Assembly (NCBI RefSeq): GCF_000971195.1
Contig: NZ_BBLZ01000003.1
Span: forward strand, 454,963-518,962
Length of the DNA stretch: 64,000 nt
Direction: 5' to 3'
Source of the DNA: Demequina soli
GTDB taxonomy: Bacteria; Actinomycetota; Actinomycetes; Actinomycetales; Demequinaceae
The notes under the pieces were generated by a model, which saw nothing but the letters and a program-made list of their open reading frames with translations, was not told where the DNA came from and did no database searches. Below, piece by piece: positions 29,706 through 39,302 of the stretch. Each line of letters opens with the position of its first letter. Positions within the stretch are counted from its first letter, which is position 1. Both the position numbers and the translations under genes were made by a program.

Positions 29706-31424
29706 TCAGATGACGTCCACCAGCCCGCACCACGCGTTCGCGTTGGCGGTGCCGAGGAACGGCTCCGCGCCCACGATGCCGTCGACGGCCGCCCGCACGG
29801 CGGCCTCGCTCGGCGTGTAGCAGTTGACCAGCGCGCCGACCATCGGAACGTCGGCAAGATGCGTGGGCACGCCGAACGACACGAACACCGTCGGGACCTG
29901 GCCCGCCCACCACGGGGCGGCGGGCCCGAGCGCCATCGGCCAGCGCAGGCGCGACACCGTCGACTGCACCCCTCCGCCGACGTAGTGCGCGACCACGACG
30001 GCCGCGTCGAACGCACCCTCGACCGCGACGTTGCCCTCGGCGACCACGCGCATGTAGTCCCCGAGGCTGCGGACCGGCGGCAGCGGCTCGGGGAACGAGA
30101 CCTTGAAGCCGCGGCGCTCCAGGTCGGCCGCCATCCACCGGGTCAGCGGCAGGTGCTCGATCGGGATCGGGAACTCGGCATTGCCCGCGAGCTCCGAGTT
30201 GACGATGAGCCGCACGCGGCGGTGCGTCTCCGGACGCAGCGGCAGGACGCCCTTGTCGATCACCAGGGTCGCGGAGCGGCGAGCGACGTCCTCGCCGATC
30301 GCGCGGTGCACCGCGCGATCCACCCGGGGCCGCTCGTGCGCGACCGCGCCGGGCCCGCACAGCCCCATCGCGACCTTGAGCGCGAGCACGCGCGTGACCG
30401 CCTCGTCGACCCGCTCGGCCGCGATGCGTCCGTCCCGCGCGCCCGCGAGCACCGCCTCGACATCGGCCTCCGCGTCGCGGAGGAACAGCAGCAGATCGCA
30501 GCCCGCGACCACGGAATCGACCAGCAGGTCCTCGCGACGGCCCTGGCTGGTGAAGCCCACCATGTGGGTCGCGTCGGTCACGGTGACGCCGTTGAAGCCG
30601 AGCTCGTCGCGCAGCAGCGTGGTCGCGAGCTCGGGGGCGAGCGTCGCCGGCCGGATCGGCGCATCGTCGCCGAGCAGCTGCCGGGTGATCGCGGGCTGCG
30701 CGATGTGGCCGACCATGATGGTCGGCACGCCGGCCTCGATGAGCGCGCCGTAGACGCGCCCGAAGGTCGCGCGCCACTCCCCCGCGTCGAGGGTGTTGAC
30801 CGTGGCGACGAGGTGCTGGTCGCGCTCGTCCACCCCATCGCCCGGGAAGTGCTTCGCGCACGTCGCGAATCCCAGGCCCGCCGCGCCCGCCGCGGCGCCG
30901 CGGTGATAGGCCGCCGCATACGCGGCGACGTCCTCGGCCGTGTCGCCGAACGCCCGGTGGGACGCGATCGAGTTGCGCCAGTTCAGGTGGATGTCGGCGA
31001 CCGGCGCGAACGCCCAGTTGGTCCCCGCCGCGAGCCCCTCGACGGCGCACACGCGACCGAGGTCCTCCGCCGTGGCGGTGTCGCCGGTCGCCACGCACTG
31101 CAGCGGCGCTCCGATGAGCGTGCCGTCCTTCGCCGCGCCGTCACCGCCGAACTCCAGGTTCGCGCCGACGAGCAGCGGGATGTCGGAGGCGGCGTTGAGG
31201 CGGTCGACGAACGCCGCGACCTCGTCCGCGGTCCCGCTCCCCGGTCGCACGCCGGCGAGCTGGAAGCGGCGCACCAGCGCCACGGAGTCGTCGTCGAGCT
31301 CGGCGTGGGCGACGAACATCTGCCCCACCTTGGCCTCGAGGGGCATCGCGGCGACACGGTCGCGCACCCATGCCTGCTGGTCCGGGGCGAGCGCGTAGGG
31401 CGCGGCCGACAGGTCGGTGGTCAT
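29706..31424 (-). CDS. GH3 beta-N-acetylglucosaminidase (NagZ-like)
   Basis: The 572-residue enzyme has a GH3 barrel with KHFPGDG near residue 185 and DERDQH just after it, giving the Asp-x-His dyad used by NagZ as acid/base. VTVTDATHM places the nucleophile Asp near 272. A C-terminal GH3 domain follows; there is no signal peptide, so it acts in the cytoplasm. As last gene of the ABC importer operon (ATGA overlap) it probably trims GlcNAc from the imported compound, such as a muropeptide or chito-oligomer (inference). Confidence 0.88.
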   Translation of the reverse strand: MTTDLSAAPYALAPDQQAWVRDRVAAMPLEAKVGQMFVAHAELDDDSVALVRRFQLAGVRPGSGTADEVAAFVDRLNAASDIPLLVGANLEFGGDGAAKDGTLIGAPLQCVATGDTATAEDLGRVCAVEGLAAGTNWAFAPVADIHLNWRNSIASHRAFGDTAEDVAAYAAAYHRGAAAGAAGLGFATCAKHFPGDGVDERDQHLVATVNTLDAGEWRATFGRVYGALIEAGVPTIMVGHIAQPAITRQLLGDDAPIRPATLAPELATTLLRDELGFNGVTVTDATHMVGFTSQGRREDLLVDSVVAGCDLLLFLRDAEADVEAVLAGARDGRIAAERVDEAVTRVLALKVAMGLCGPGAVAHERPRVDRAVHRAIGEDVARRSATLVIDKGVLPLRPETHRRVRLIVNSELAGNAEFPIPIEHLPLTRWMAADLERRGFKVSFPEPLPPVRSLGDYMRVVAEGNVAVEGAFDAAVVVAHYVGGGVQSTVSRLRWPMALGPAAPWWAGQVPTVFVSFGVPTHLADVPMVGALVNCYTPSEAAVRAAVDGIVGAEPFLGTANANAWCGLVDVI

Positions 31425-32443
31425 GCGGGTGCTCCTAGGGTCGAGGGGACGGGGTCGGCGGCGCGGGCGGCGCGTTCGAGCGGGTGGTGGCACGCGACGC
31501 CGCGGTCGGGGCCGACCATGGTGAGCGCCGGGCGCTCCGCGGCGCACAGCGCGGTGGCGGCCAGGCAGCGGTCGCGGAACGAGCAGCCCGTGGGCTTGAT
31601 GCGTGGCGAGGGCGGGTCGGCGTCGGTCATGCCCGGGTCGCCCAGCGGGACGCCCGGCTCGGGCACGGCGGCGCGCAGCGCGGCCGTGTAGTGGTGCGCC
31701 GGTGCGGACAGCACCGCCTCCGTCGGGCCGATCTCGCACAGCTGGCCCAGGTGGAGCACCGCGACGGTGTCGCTGACGTTGCGCACGACGGCGAGGTCGT
31801 GAGAGATGAACAGCATGGCGACGTTCTGCTGGTCGACGATGCGGCGCAGCACATTGAGGACCGTGGCCTGCACCGACACGTCGAGCGCGGACACCGCCTC
31901 ATCGGCGATGAGCACGGCGGGCTCGGTCGCGAGCGCACGCGCGATCGACACGCGCTGCGCCTGGCCACCGGAGATCTGCCCCGGCCTGCGGGCGCCCACC
32001 GTGTCCGCGTCGAGCCCGACCATGTCGAGCAGCTCCCGCACGCGCGCACCCCGCTCCGCCTTGCCGACGCCGCGGTTGCGCAGCGGCTCCGCGATGTTCT
32101 GCTCGACCGTCATGAACGGGTTGAGGGACCCGACGGGGTTCTGGAACACCATCTGGATGTCCGCGCGCGTGGCCTTGTCGCGGTGCACGCGCTGCGCGGC
32201 CTGGGTCCGGCCACGCAGCAGCACCTCACCGGCGGCGGGCTCGACGAGGCCCACGACGGCCTTGGCGATGGTCGACTTGCCCGAGCCCGATTCCCCGACG
32301 AGGGCGAGGGTCTCCCCCGCGCGCATCGAGAGGCTCACGCCGTTGACGGCGTAGACGGTCGCGCCGCCGGATCCGAAGCGGACCTCGAGGTCCGTCACCT
32401 CGAGGACGGGGATGTCCTCGGCTGCGATGGTGGACTCGGTCAT
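31421..32443 (-). CDS. Peptide-type ABC importer ATPase (DppF/OppF-like)
   Basis: The 340-residue ATPase has Walker A GESGSGKS near 52, signature ISGGQAQRVSIARAL, Walker B VLIADEAVSALD, and the C-terminal CSFRDRCLAATALC cysteine motif typical of Opp/Dpp ATPases that may bind an Fe-S cluster. It overlaps its neighbours by four bases on both sides. Confidence 0.93.
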   Translation of the reverse strand: MTESTIAAEDIPVLEVTDLEVRFGSGGATVYAVNGVSLSMRAGETLALVGESGSGKSTIAKAVVGLVEPAAGEVLLRGRTQAAQRVHRDKATRADIQMVFQNPVGSLNPFMTVEQNIAEPLRNRGVGKAERGARVRELLDMVGLDADTVGARRPGQISGGQAQRVSIARALATEPAVLIADEAVSALDVSVQATVLNVLRRIVDQQNVAMLFISHDLAVVRNVSDTVAVLHLGQLCEIGPTEAVLSAPAHHYTAALRAAVPEPGVPLGDPGMTDADPPSPRIKPTGCSFRDRCLAATALCAAERPALTMVGPDRGVACHHPLERAARAADPVPSTLGAPA

Positions 32444-33447
32444 CGGGAGGCCTCCTGGTCGTCGGCGACCGCCCAGCAGTGGGCGGTGTGCCCGTCGGCG
32501 ACGGTCACCGCGGGTGGTCGTTCGGTGAAGCATCGCTCCTGCACCACGGGGCAACGGGCCGCGAACGGGCAGCCCGCGCGGGGCGCGCTCAGCGGCGGCA
32601 GGCTGCCGCCGATCGCGGGCAGCTCGCGCTGGATCGGGCCGCTGAGCCGTGGGATCGCGGCCAGCAGGCCGCGGGTGTACGGGTGGGCCGGGGTGGAGGC
32701 GACGATGCCGGTGGGCCCGGTCTCCATGATCCGGCCGGCGTACATCACGACGGTGCGATCGGTGCGGTCGGCGAGCAGGCCCAGGTCATGGGTGACGAGG
32801 ACGAGGCCCATGCCCGACGCCGCGCGGACGTCGTCGAGCAGGTCGAGCACCCGGCGCTGCACCGTGACGTCGAGCGCCGTGGTGGGCTCGTCGGCAAGCA
32901 GCAGGTCCGGGTGGGAGGCGATCGCGGCGGCGATCCCCACGCGCTGGAGCATGCCGCCGGAGAACTCTCCCGGGTACGCCATCGCGCGCGCCTCGGGGTC
33001 GGGCACCCCGACGGACCGGAGCAGCTCGACCGCCTGCGCCCGCGCATCGTCTCGGCGCACGCGCCGACGGTTGGTGATCGCCTCGACGATCTGCCGCCAC
33101 ACCCGAACGGTCGGGTTGAGCGAGCTCATGGGGTCCTGGTAGATCATCGACGCGAGGTCGCCCGCGCGGGAGCGGATCTCCGCGTCGGTGGCCGCGAGCT
33201 GGTCGGCGCCGGCGACGCGGATCGATCCGTGGATGTCGACGACGCTGCCGCGCGGCCGGATTCCAAGGATGGTGCGGGCGAACACTGACTTGCCCGAGCC
33301 GGACTCGCCGACGATGCCGACCGCCTCGCCCTGGCGGACGTCAAGCGACACCCCCTCGAGCACGTACGTGACGGTCTCCCCCGACACGAAGTTGACCTCG
33401 AGGTCGCGGACCTCGAGCGCGAGGGTCTCCGATGCGGTGGCGGTCAT
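32440..33447 (-). CDS. Peptide-type ABC importer ATPase (DppD/OppD-like)
   Basis: The 335-residue ATPase has Walker A GESGSGKS near 48, signature FSGGMLQRVGIAAAI and Walker B LLLADEPTTALD. The C-terminal CPFAARCPVVQERC motif is the Opp/Dpp type. It forms the second half of an ATPase heterodimer with the next gene. Confidence 0.93.
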   Translation of the reverse strand: MTATASETLALEVRDLEVNFVSGETVTYVLEGVSLDVRQGEAVGIVGESGSGKSVFARTILGIRPRGSVVDIHGSIRVAGADQLAATDAEIRSRAGDLASMIYQDPMSSLNPTVRVWRQIVEAITNRRRVRRDDARAQAVELLRSVGVPDPEARAMAYPGEFSGGMLQRVGIAAAIASHPDLLLADEPTTALDVTVQRRVLDLLDDVRAASGMGLVLVTHDLGLLADRTDRTVVMYAGRIMETGPTGIVASTPAHPYTRGLLAAIPRLSGPIQRELPAIGGSLPPLSAPRAGCPFAARCPVVQERCFTERPPAVTVADGHTAHCWAVADDQEASR

Positions 33448-34367
33448 GAGTACCTCTCCTTCACACGCTCGCCGATCGTCGTGATCGCCATGACGGTGGC
33501 GGCCAGCGCGAACGCGGGAGCGAGGGTGATCCAGGGCGCCGTGGCCAGGTCGGACCGGCCCTCGGCGATGATGCCGCCCCAGGAGGGCGCGGGCGCGGCG
33601 AGGCCGTACCCGAGGAAGCTCAGCGAACCCTCCGCGACGATCGCCGCGGTCATCGCGGTGAACGCGTAGGACACGAGCGCCGGCGCGACCGCGGGCAGCA
33701 CGGACCTCACGAGGATCCTGGGCGTGGGCGTGTCGATGAGCAGGGCCGCCTTGACGTAGTCGCGCTCGCGCACGGTCAGGGCGATGGACCGTGTGACGCG
33801 GGCGAACGCAGGCACCATGAGCAGGCCGATCGTCGAGCCGATGCTCACGATCGAAGGGCCGCGGAAGCTCACGATGGTGATGATGAGGATGAGGGCCGGG
33901 ACCGCGAGCACGACGTCGATGAGGAAGCCGATGACGTTGTCGAGCGCGCCGCGGAAGTAGCCGGCGGCGACGCCGATGAGCGTCCCGCCGACCGCGCCCA
34001 CCGCGAGCGTGATGACCGCCACCACCAGGGAGTTCTGAGCGCCGGCGACGGTGCGCGCGAACACGTCGCGGCCGTTGCCGTCGGTGCCGAACGGGTGGGC
34101 CAGGCTCGGCCCGAGCTTCGCGGCGGTGAAGTCCTGGAAGTACGGGTCGAGCAGCGGCGTCGCGATCGACACGAGCGTGAGGACGGCGAGCACGGCGAGC
34201 CAGACGGCCGCGACGGTGGTGGCCGTCGCGTCGGCCCGGCGCCTCCTCCTGGTGGCGCGCACCGCGGCGGCCACGCCGGCCGAGGCGTGCGGCGCTGCGG
34301 CGGAGGCGGCGGCCGGCGCGGGTGCCGGGGCGGGGGCGTCGGCGGGTGCCCTAGTGGCGAGCGTCAT
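33444..34367 (-). CDS. Peptide-type ABC importer permease (DppC-like)
   Basis: The 307-residue permease has an Ala/Pro-rich cytoplasmic N-terminus (about 1-50) and about six helices. HPFGTDGNGRDVFARTVAGA near 92 is the OppC_N signature, and the EAA-type loop is near ERDYVKAALLIDTP. It overlaps the preceding permease by 17 bases. Confidence 0.92.
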   Translation of the reverse strand: MTLATRAPADAPAPAPAPAAASAAAPHASAGVAAAVRATRRRRRADATATTVAAVWLAVLAVLTLVSIATPLLDPYFQDFTAAKLGPSLAHPFGTDGNGRDVFARTVAGAQNSLVVAVITLAVGAVGGTLIGVAAGYFRGALDNVIGFLIDVVLAVPALILIITIVSFRGPSIVSIGSTIGLLMVPAFARVTRSIALTVRERDYVKAALLIDTPTPRILVRSVLPAVAPALVSYAFTAMTAAIVAEGSLSFLGYGLAAPAPSWGGIIAEGRSDLATAPWITLAPAFALAATVMAITTIGERVKERYS

Positions 34368-35304
34368 GGGCGATCCTCGGGTCGATGAGTCGGTAGCTGA
34401 GGTCGACGAGGAGCGTGGCGACCACCATGGCGGCCGCCAGGATGATCGTGGTGCTCTCGATGACCGGGTAGTCGCGCTGGCCGATCGCGGTCGCGACGTA
34501 GCGCCCCATCCCGGGGATGGCGTACATCGTCTCGACGACGAGCGTGCCGCCGAGCGCCATGCCCAGGTTGAGCCCGACGAGGGTCACCAGGGGCAGGGAC
34601 GCCGGGCGCAGCGCGCGGGCGAGCAGCAGCCGGGACGGGCGCATGCCTCGCGCCTGGGCGGCGTGGATGTAGGTGCTGCCGAGCACGTCGTCCGCGTCGG
34701 CGCGCAGTGCGCGGAGGTACACGGCGGCCTCCGCCAACGCCATCGTCACCACGGGCAGCACCAGGTGGGCGAGGTGCTCGACGGGGTCCTCCGCGAACGG
34801 CACCCAGCCCGTCGCCGGCAGCGCCTTGAGGCTGACCGCGAACACGTAGATGAGAAGCATGCCGAGCACGAAGCCGGGCATGGACAGCAGCACGAAGGCG
34901 AGCGACTGGGAGACGCGGTCGAGGACCGAGCCGGGACGCCACGCGGCGCGCAGGGCCACAGGCACGGCGATGACGAGCGCGAGCGCGAGGGACACGACGA
35001 CCAGCTCGAGCGTGACGGGCAGACGCTCGGCGAGCTGATCGGTCACGGCCGACCCCGTCACGATGGAGGTGCCCAGGTCGCCGTGCAGCAGCGCGGTCAC
35101 CCAGTTCCACAGGCGCGTGAACGGATCCGCGCCGAGGTTGTACCTCTCGTTGAAGGCGGCGATGTCCGCGTCGCTGGCCTCGAGGCCGAGCACGGCCAGG
35201 GCGGGCGAGCCGGGCAGCAGCAGCGGCGTCGACATCGCGAGGACCGCGACGAGGAGCAGGACGCCGAGCGCCCTGACTCCCCGTCGCGCCACGAAGTGGA
35301 TCAT
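34351..35304 (-). CDS. Peptide-type ABC importer permease (DppB-like)
   Basis: The 317-residue permease has six helices and the DppB features LGLEASDADIAAFNERYNLG near the periplasmic loop and TYIHAAQARGMRPSRLLLARAL as the EAA loop. ATG shares one base with the stop of the binding-protein gene. Confidence 0.93.
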   Translation of the reverse strand: MIHFVARRGVRALGVLLLVAVLAMSTPLLLPGSPALAVLGLEASDADIAAFNERYNLGADPFTRLWNWVTALLHGDLGTSIVTGSAVTDQLAERLPVTLELVVVSLALALVIAVPVALRAAWRPGSVLDRVSQSLAFVLLSMPGFVLGMLLIYVFAVSLKALPATGWVPFAEDPVEHLAHLVLPVVTMALAEAAVYLRALRADADDVLGSTYIHAAQARGMRPSRLLLARALRPASLPLVTLVGLNLGMALGGTLVVETMYAIPGMGRYVATAIGQRDYPVIESTTIILAAAMVVATLLVDLSYRLIDPRIAHDARH

Positions 35305-36866
35305 TACGCGGCGTGCCACATCAGACGGGTCTGGATGGACACCTGCGGGCGGTTCGTGAAGTCCTCGACGCCCTGGAGGGTCTCGGGGTTGTAGATCACG
35401 CCCGCGAGGTTCTCGGTGTACATCACCAGCGGGGCCTCGTCCCACACCTGGGCCGCGATCGAGTTGAGGAGCACGCCGCGTGCGTCGTGGTCGGTCTCCC
35501 CCGCGAGCTCGGCGAGCTGCGCATCGACGTCGGCGTTCGAGTAGCCCATGAAGTTGGCGAGGCCGCCGGTGCCCACGAGCATCGACAGGTTGGTGTCGAT
35601 GTTGCCGAACAGCGAGGTGGTGAAGTCGAGCATCTGGTAGTCGCCCGAGTACAGCGCGGCGCCCCACGTCGCCATGTCCGAGGACTGGATCGTCATGGTG
35701 ATGCCGACCTCGGCGAGCATCTGCTGCATCGCCTCGGCCCGCGCCTTGGCCTCGCCGCGACCGTCGGTCAGGTACGAGAACTCGAAGCCGCCGATCTTGT
35801 CGACGATCGCCTTGGCCGCCGCCGGGTCGTACGCCGGCTGCGGGTCGGTGATGTCGTAGCCCGACGTGCTCTGCAGGACGCTCGTCGAGACGGCGCCCGT
35901 GCCGTCGTTCGCGACGGCCAGCAGCGCCTGGGGGTCGATCGCGAGCTCGACCGCCTTGCGCGCCTCGACGTCGTCGAACGGGGCCGCGTGCGAGTTGAAC
36001 AGGCCGAACGACGTCGCCGAGTGGCCGGTGGCGGAGACGAGCCCGTCGCCCTCGGCGCCCGTGAACTGGCTGGGGACCTCGGACCAGATGGCGTCGACCG
36101 CGCCGGAGACCAGCGACTGGTAGCGCGAGTCCGCGTCAGGCAGGACCTTGAACTCGACGGTGTCGGCGTGTGCCGCCTCACCCCAGTAGTCGGCACGCTT
36201 GGTCATGGTGATGCCGGTACCCGCCGAGTACGCCGTGGTGACGTACGGGCCCGAGCCGAGCGGGAAGCCGAACTCGTCCTGCGCGGTGGTCGAGGCGATC
36301 TGGCCCAGGTCACGCGTGAAGTACTGCGGGAACGACGCGTTGGGCGCGACGAGGGTGAACCTCACCTGAGTGTCGGACACGGGCTCCATGGCGGCGATCG
36401 TGGCGACCGTGGCGCGGGACGCCGAGGTCTCCTCGGCACCCTCGCGGGTGATGTGGGAGATCACGGCGGTGGCGTCGAGCGGGCTGCCGTCGGAGAAGGT
36501 GACGCCGTCGCGCAGCGTGAGCAGCCACTCCGACGACGTGTCGTCGGTCGCCTCGAAGGACTCGGCGAGGAACGGCACGAGGTCGCCGTTCTCGTCGTAC
36601 TGCATGAGCGCGTCGAAGATCGAGTTCGCGACCGACTGGACGGTCTGGGAGGAGATCGCGCCCGAGGCCGGGTCGAGCGAGGTGATGTCGCGGTCGAGGC
36701 CGTAGACGATCGTGCCGCCGTCGACCGGCTGCGCGACCGCGGACTCGGCGGCGGAGGCGGACCGGCTGGCGCCGTCGCCCGGCTCGGCGGTCGAGCAGGC
36801 GGCGAGCGTGATCGCGAGGCCCGCGGTGAGCGCGCCGATGCCGGCGAGCTTCAGGGTGGAGTGCAT
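35304..36866 (-). CDS. Peptide-type solute-binding lipoprotein (DppA/OppA family)
   Basis: The 520-residue lipoprotein has a signal peptide ending LAAC (Cys24), a Ser/Ala linker, and an SBP_bac_5 domain (GGTIVYGLDRDITSLDPASG, DNGDLVPFLAESFEATDD-type region, LTLRDGVTFSDGSPLDA). It captures the ligand outside the cell. It is the first transporter gene, 27 bases after the phosphatase. The ligand is unknown; the GH3 enzyme suggests an amino-sugar peptide. Confidence 0.93.
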   Translation of the reverse strand: MHSTLKLAGIGALTAGLAITLAACSTAEPGDGASRSASAAESAVAQPVDGGTIVYGLDRDITSLDPASGAISSQTVQSVANSIFDALMQYDENGDLVPFLAESFEATDDTSSEWLLTLRDGVTFSDGSPLDATAVISHITREGAEETSASRATVATIAAMEPVSDTQVRFTLVAPNASFPQYFTRDLGQIASTTAQDEFGFPLGSGPYVTTAYSAGTGITMTKRADYWGEAAHADTVEFKVLPDADSRYQSLVSGAVDAIWSEVPSQFTGAEGDGLVSATGHSATSFGLFNSHAAPFDDVEARKAVELAIDPQALLAVANDGTGAVSTSVLQSTSGYDITDPQPAYDPAAAKAIVDKIGGFEFSYLTDGRGEAKARAEAMQQMLAEVGITMTIQSSDMATWGAALYSGDYQMLDFTTSLFGNIDTNLSMLVGTGGLANFMGYSNADVDAQLAELAGETDHDARGVLLNSIAAQVWDEAPLVMYTENLAGVIYNPETLQGVEDFTNRPQVSIQTRLMWHAA

Positions 36867-36893
36867 CGTGACGTGTTCCTTCTCTTAGGGGGT

Positions 36894-37583
36894 CTAGCGG
36901 GTGGTGAGGGACAGCGAGAGGTGGTCGAGGGTCGCGGCGCTGGCACCGCCCTGCTCGAGGTAGCGGCGGGTGCCGCCGTGCTGGTCGATGACGTCGAGGG
37001 CACGCGCAAGGTCCTCGACGTCCACGTCGAAGGGCATGCGGTCGAGCATCTCGGCGGAGATGATCCCGGCCTCGACCATGGCGTCGGACAGGCCGGCGCC
37101 CTGGTCGTTGGTGCGGCGGTAGTCCTCGAGGATGTCCTCGCGCGACCATCCCGCGAGGTCATGGAGCATCGCCGACACCAGGCCCGTGCGATCGCGGCCT
37201 CCCGCGCAGGCGACGAGCACGTCGCCCTCGGCCTCCGCGACGGCGGTGACGACGCGGGCGAAGCCGGCCTGGGCCCTCGCGACCATCTGGATGTACATCG
37301 CGCCGAAGTCGATCTCGGTGATGTCGTACGCGTGGGTGCCCGGCTTGACCGCGGCCGCGCCGGGGACCAGGTCGATGTGCACGCGGGTCCAGCCCTCGCC
37401 CAGCCATGCGGCGTCGACGCGCTCGTGCTCGCTGCGCAGGTCGATCCAGCAGACGTCGGCGGGCGGGTCGCTCAGCTCGGGGGTGCGGAACTCGGGAGCG
37501 GCGGAGCGGACGATGCGCTTGTCGCCGATCGTCATGATCGGACGGGCATTGAAGGCCCAGGTCAGGGCGGGTTCGTGGTGCAT
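36894..37583 (-). CDS. Tyrosine-phosphatase-like protein
   Basis: The 229-residue protein has the phosphatase P-loop CAGGRDRTG (Cys-x5-Arg) near residue 125 and an upstream WIDLRSEHE near 45, as in the Y_phosphatase3/SIW14-like group. It may dephosphorylate Tyr or a phospholipid or sugar phosphate. The chosen ATG follows CATAGT by seven bases; an ATG at 37685 would start inside the divergent promoter. It heads the importer operon. Confidence 0.82.
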   Translation of the reverse strand: MHHEPALTWAFNARPIMTIGDKRIVRSAAPEFRTPELSDPPADVCWIDLRSEHERVDAAWLGEGWTRVHIDLVPGAAAVKPGTHAYDITEIDFGAMYIQMVARAQAGFARVVTAVAEAEGDVLVACAGGRDRTGLVSAMLHDLAGWSREDILEDYRRTNDQGAGLSDAMVEAGIISAEMLDRMPFDVDVEDLARALDVIDQHGGTRRYLEQGGASAATLDHLSLSLTTR

Positions 37584-37602
37584 GTCGCCGACTATGGCGA
37601 AG

Positions 37603-37634
37603 TGACATGACTGCCATTTGACAGAAGTGCCACG
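37603..37634. promoter_or_regulatory. Candidate TetR operator for the importer operon
   Basis: The near-palindrome CTGCCATTTGACAG (37611-37624) lies between two GAAGTG-A/C-CA direct repeats (37600 and 37625 regions), just upstream of the phosphatase start and between the divergent genes. Confidence 0.5.
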
Positions 37635-37717
37635 AAATGACGAACCTTGGGTGACGAGCCGGTGAACTCGCCCACGGATGTTCACCAGGCGGTACGTACG
37701 TGGGGAAACAATGGCCT

Positions 37718-38344
37718 ATGACCAGCGAGACCACCGCGATCGACCCCTATGCCACCACCCTGCGCGACAGGAAGAAGGTGATGGCCTACCTGGCGATCCA
37801 GCGGGCGGGCACCGAGCTCATCGGCGAGCAGGGGCTCGCCGACACCACGATCGAGCAGATCGCCGACCGCGCGGGTGTCTCGCCGCGCACGTTCCACCGC
37901 TATTTCCGCACCAAGGAGGCGGTGCTGTTCTCGCGCATCGCCTACGGCGAGCTTCCGCGCGCCTTCGCCGCGGCGCTGCGGGACATGGACCCGTTGACGG
38001 CGGTCAAGATGGTGCTCGTCGAACCGCCGGACGCTGCGGGCGACGGGCAGCGACGCGCCCGGCACCAGCTGCGCGCGTCGCTGATGGACGTGCCGGCGGT
38101 GCGGCGGTTCGCGGTCGAGTCGTCCAACGAGGTGGCCGAGGGCATCCGCCGCGAGACGATCGAGCACTTCGCAGGCGAGTCCGACGCGGCCCTCTGCGGA
38201 GAGCTGCTGGCGGCACTCGTGCGGTACATGATGCTCGCGGGCTATTCCGGCGATGCCGTGCCCGAGGACATCTACGACCGCTGGGCGCGTGCGATGGGCT
38301 CGCTCGCCACCTCGTGGGAGGCGAGCGCCGCGCGCGACGCCTGA
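37718..38344 (+). CDS. TetR-family regulator
   Basis: The 208-residue regulator has the TetR HTH (LADTTIEQIADRAGVSPRTFHRYFRTKEAVLF, about 38-70) and an all-helical ligand domain. It is divergent from the phosphatase-importer-GH3 operon and is its likely repressor. ATG at 37718 is preferred; GTG at 37700 is possible. Confidence 0.88.
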   Translation: MTSETTAIDPYATTLRDRKKVMAYLAIQRAGTELIGEQGLADTTIEQIADRAGVSPRTFHRYFRTKEAVLFSRIAYGELPRAFAAALRDMDPLTAVKMVLVEPPDAAGDGQRRARHQLRASLMDVPAVRRFAVESSNEVAEGIRRETIEHFAGESDAALCGELLAALVRYMMLAGYSGDAVPEDIYDRWARAMGSLATSWEASAARDA

Positions 38345-38348
38345 CGCG

Positions 38349-39083
38349 CTACAACCCCAGCACCGCCGGCAGGTCGGCGAGCGACGCGACCCGCACGAGG
38401 CCGTCGCGCGGCTCCCCCTCGCCGCACAGCCCGTCGGCGTCGCGCGAGTGCGCGCCGGGGCGCTCGATCCACACGCCCAAACCCAGCCCGGCCTGCACGG
38501 CGCCCAGCGGGTCGACGTCGAACTCGTCGCCCACGTACGCGACCTGCTCCGGCGGGATCCCGAGCCGCTCGCATGCGAGCGCGAACACGCGCGGATCCGG
38601 CTTGCCGACGCCGAGCTCGTCGACGCCGACGAGCATCGGCATGCGCGACAGCCCGCACGCGGCGAGCTTCATCACCTGGTAGTCGTGGGCCGCGTTGGAC
38701 AGGCCGCCGTACGGCAGCCCGGCGGCGTCGAGCGCGTCGAGCGCGGGCGCGGCGTCCGGGTGCGCGGCCCAGCCGTCCTGGAAGTGGCGCTCGAAGGCGC
38801 CGTCCCACGCGTCGTAGGCCTCGGCGTCGAGGAAGGGCCCGCCGAACAGGGCGTGGAGGTCGTTGGCGCGGCGATGGCGCTGCTCGCGGTGGCTGATCTC
38901 ACCGCGCGTGTGGGCGCGGTACCAGCCGTTGACGTCCTCGCGCCACACGCGCAGCAGCGCGTCGTGGTCGACGTCGCCCAGGTAGTCGACCGCGACCGAC
39001 GCGAGCGCGTGGCGGAACGCCCCGCGGGTGTCGACGAGGGTGTCGTCGACGTCGAACAGGACTCCGCGGATCTCAGGCGCCAT
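38349..39083 (-). CDS. HAD-superfamily hydrolase
   Basis: The 244-residue phosphatase has VLFDVDDTLVDT (motif I, nucleophile Asp), LSNAAHDYQ (motif II position), and GKPDPRVFALACERLG plus YVGDEFDVDPLGA (motifs III and IV). The long cap after motif I is type C1. Substrate unknown. ATG follows TAGGCT by seven bases (leaderless). Confidence 0.9.
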   Translation of the reverse strand: MAPEIRGVLFDVDDTLVDTRGAFRHALASVAVDYLGDVDHDALLRVWREDVNGWYRAHTRGEISHREQRHRRANDLHALFGGPFLDAEAYDAWDGAFERHFQDGWAAHPDAAPALDALDAAGLPYGGLSNAAHDYQVMKLAACGLSRMPMLVGVDELGVGKPDPRVFALACERLGIPPEQVAYVGDEFDVDPLGAVQAGLGLGVWIERPGAHSRDADGLCGEGEPRDGLVRVASLADLPAVLGL

Positions 39084-39173
39084 GCGCGCCAGCCTAGGCT
39101 CCCGCTCCCCCGGGTCGGGACGCTCAGTCCTCAAGAATCCGGCTCGATCGCGATCTCGGGACGCTCAGTCCTC

Positions 39174-39192
39174 GCCCGGCTGCGAGCCGGGC
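39174..39192. repeat. Hairpin at array border
   Basis: GCCCGGC-TGCGA-GCCGGGC directly precedes the first tandem unit. Confidence 0.6.
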
Positions 39193-39302
39193 GAGAGCGC
39201 GCCCGCGGCCGGGCGAGAGCGCGCCCGCGGCCGGGCGAGAGCGCGCCCGCGGCCGGGCGAGAGCGCGCCCGCGGCCGGGCGAGAGCGCGCCCCGCGGCCG
39301 GG
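39191..39302. repeat. 22-bp tandem repeat, five units
   Basis: Units GCGAGAGCGCGCCCGCGGCC+GG start at 39191, 39213, 39235, 39257 and 39279. The first four are identical; the last has one extra C. There are no spacers, so it is not CRISPR. Copy number may vary between strains. Confidence 0.9.

Noticed and set aside
39191..39302. CRISPR array
   Set aside because: Units are contiguous 22-mers without spacers and no cas gene is near.
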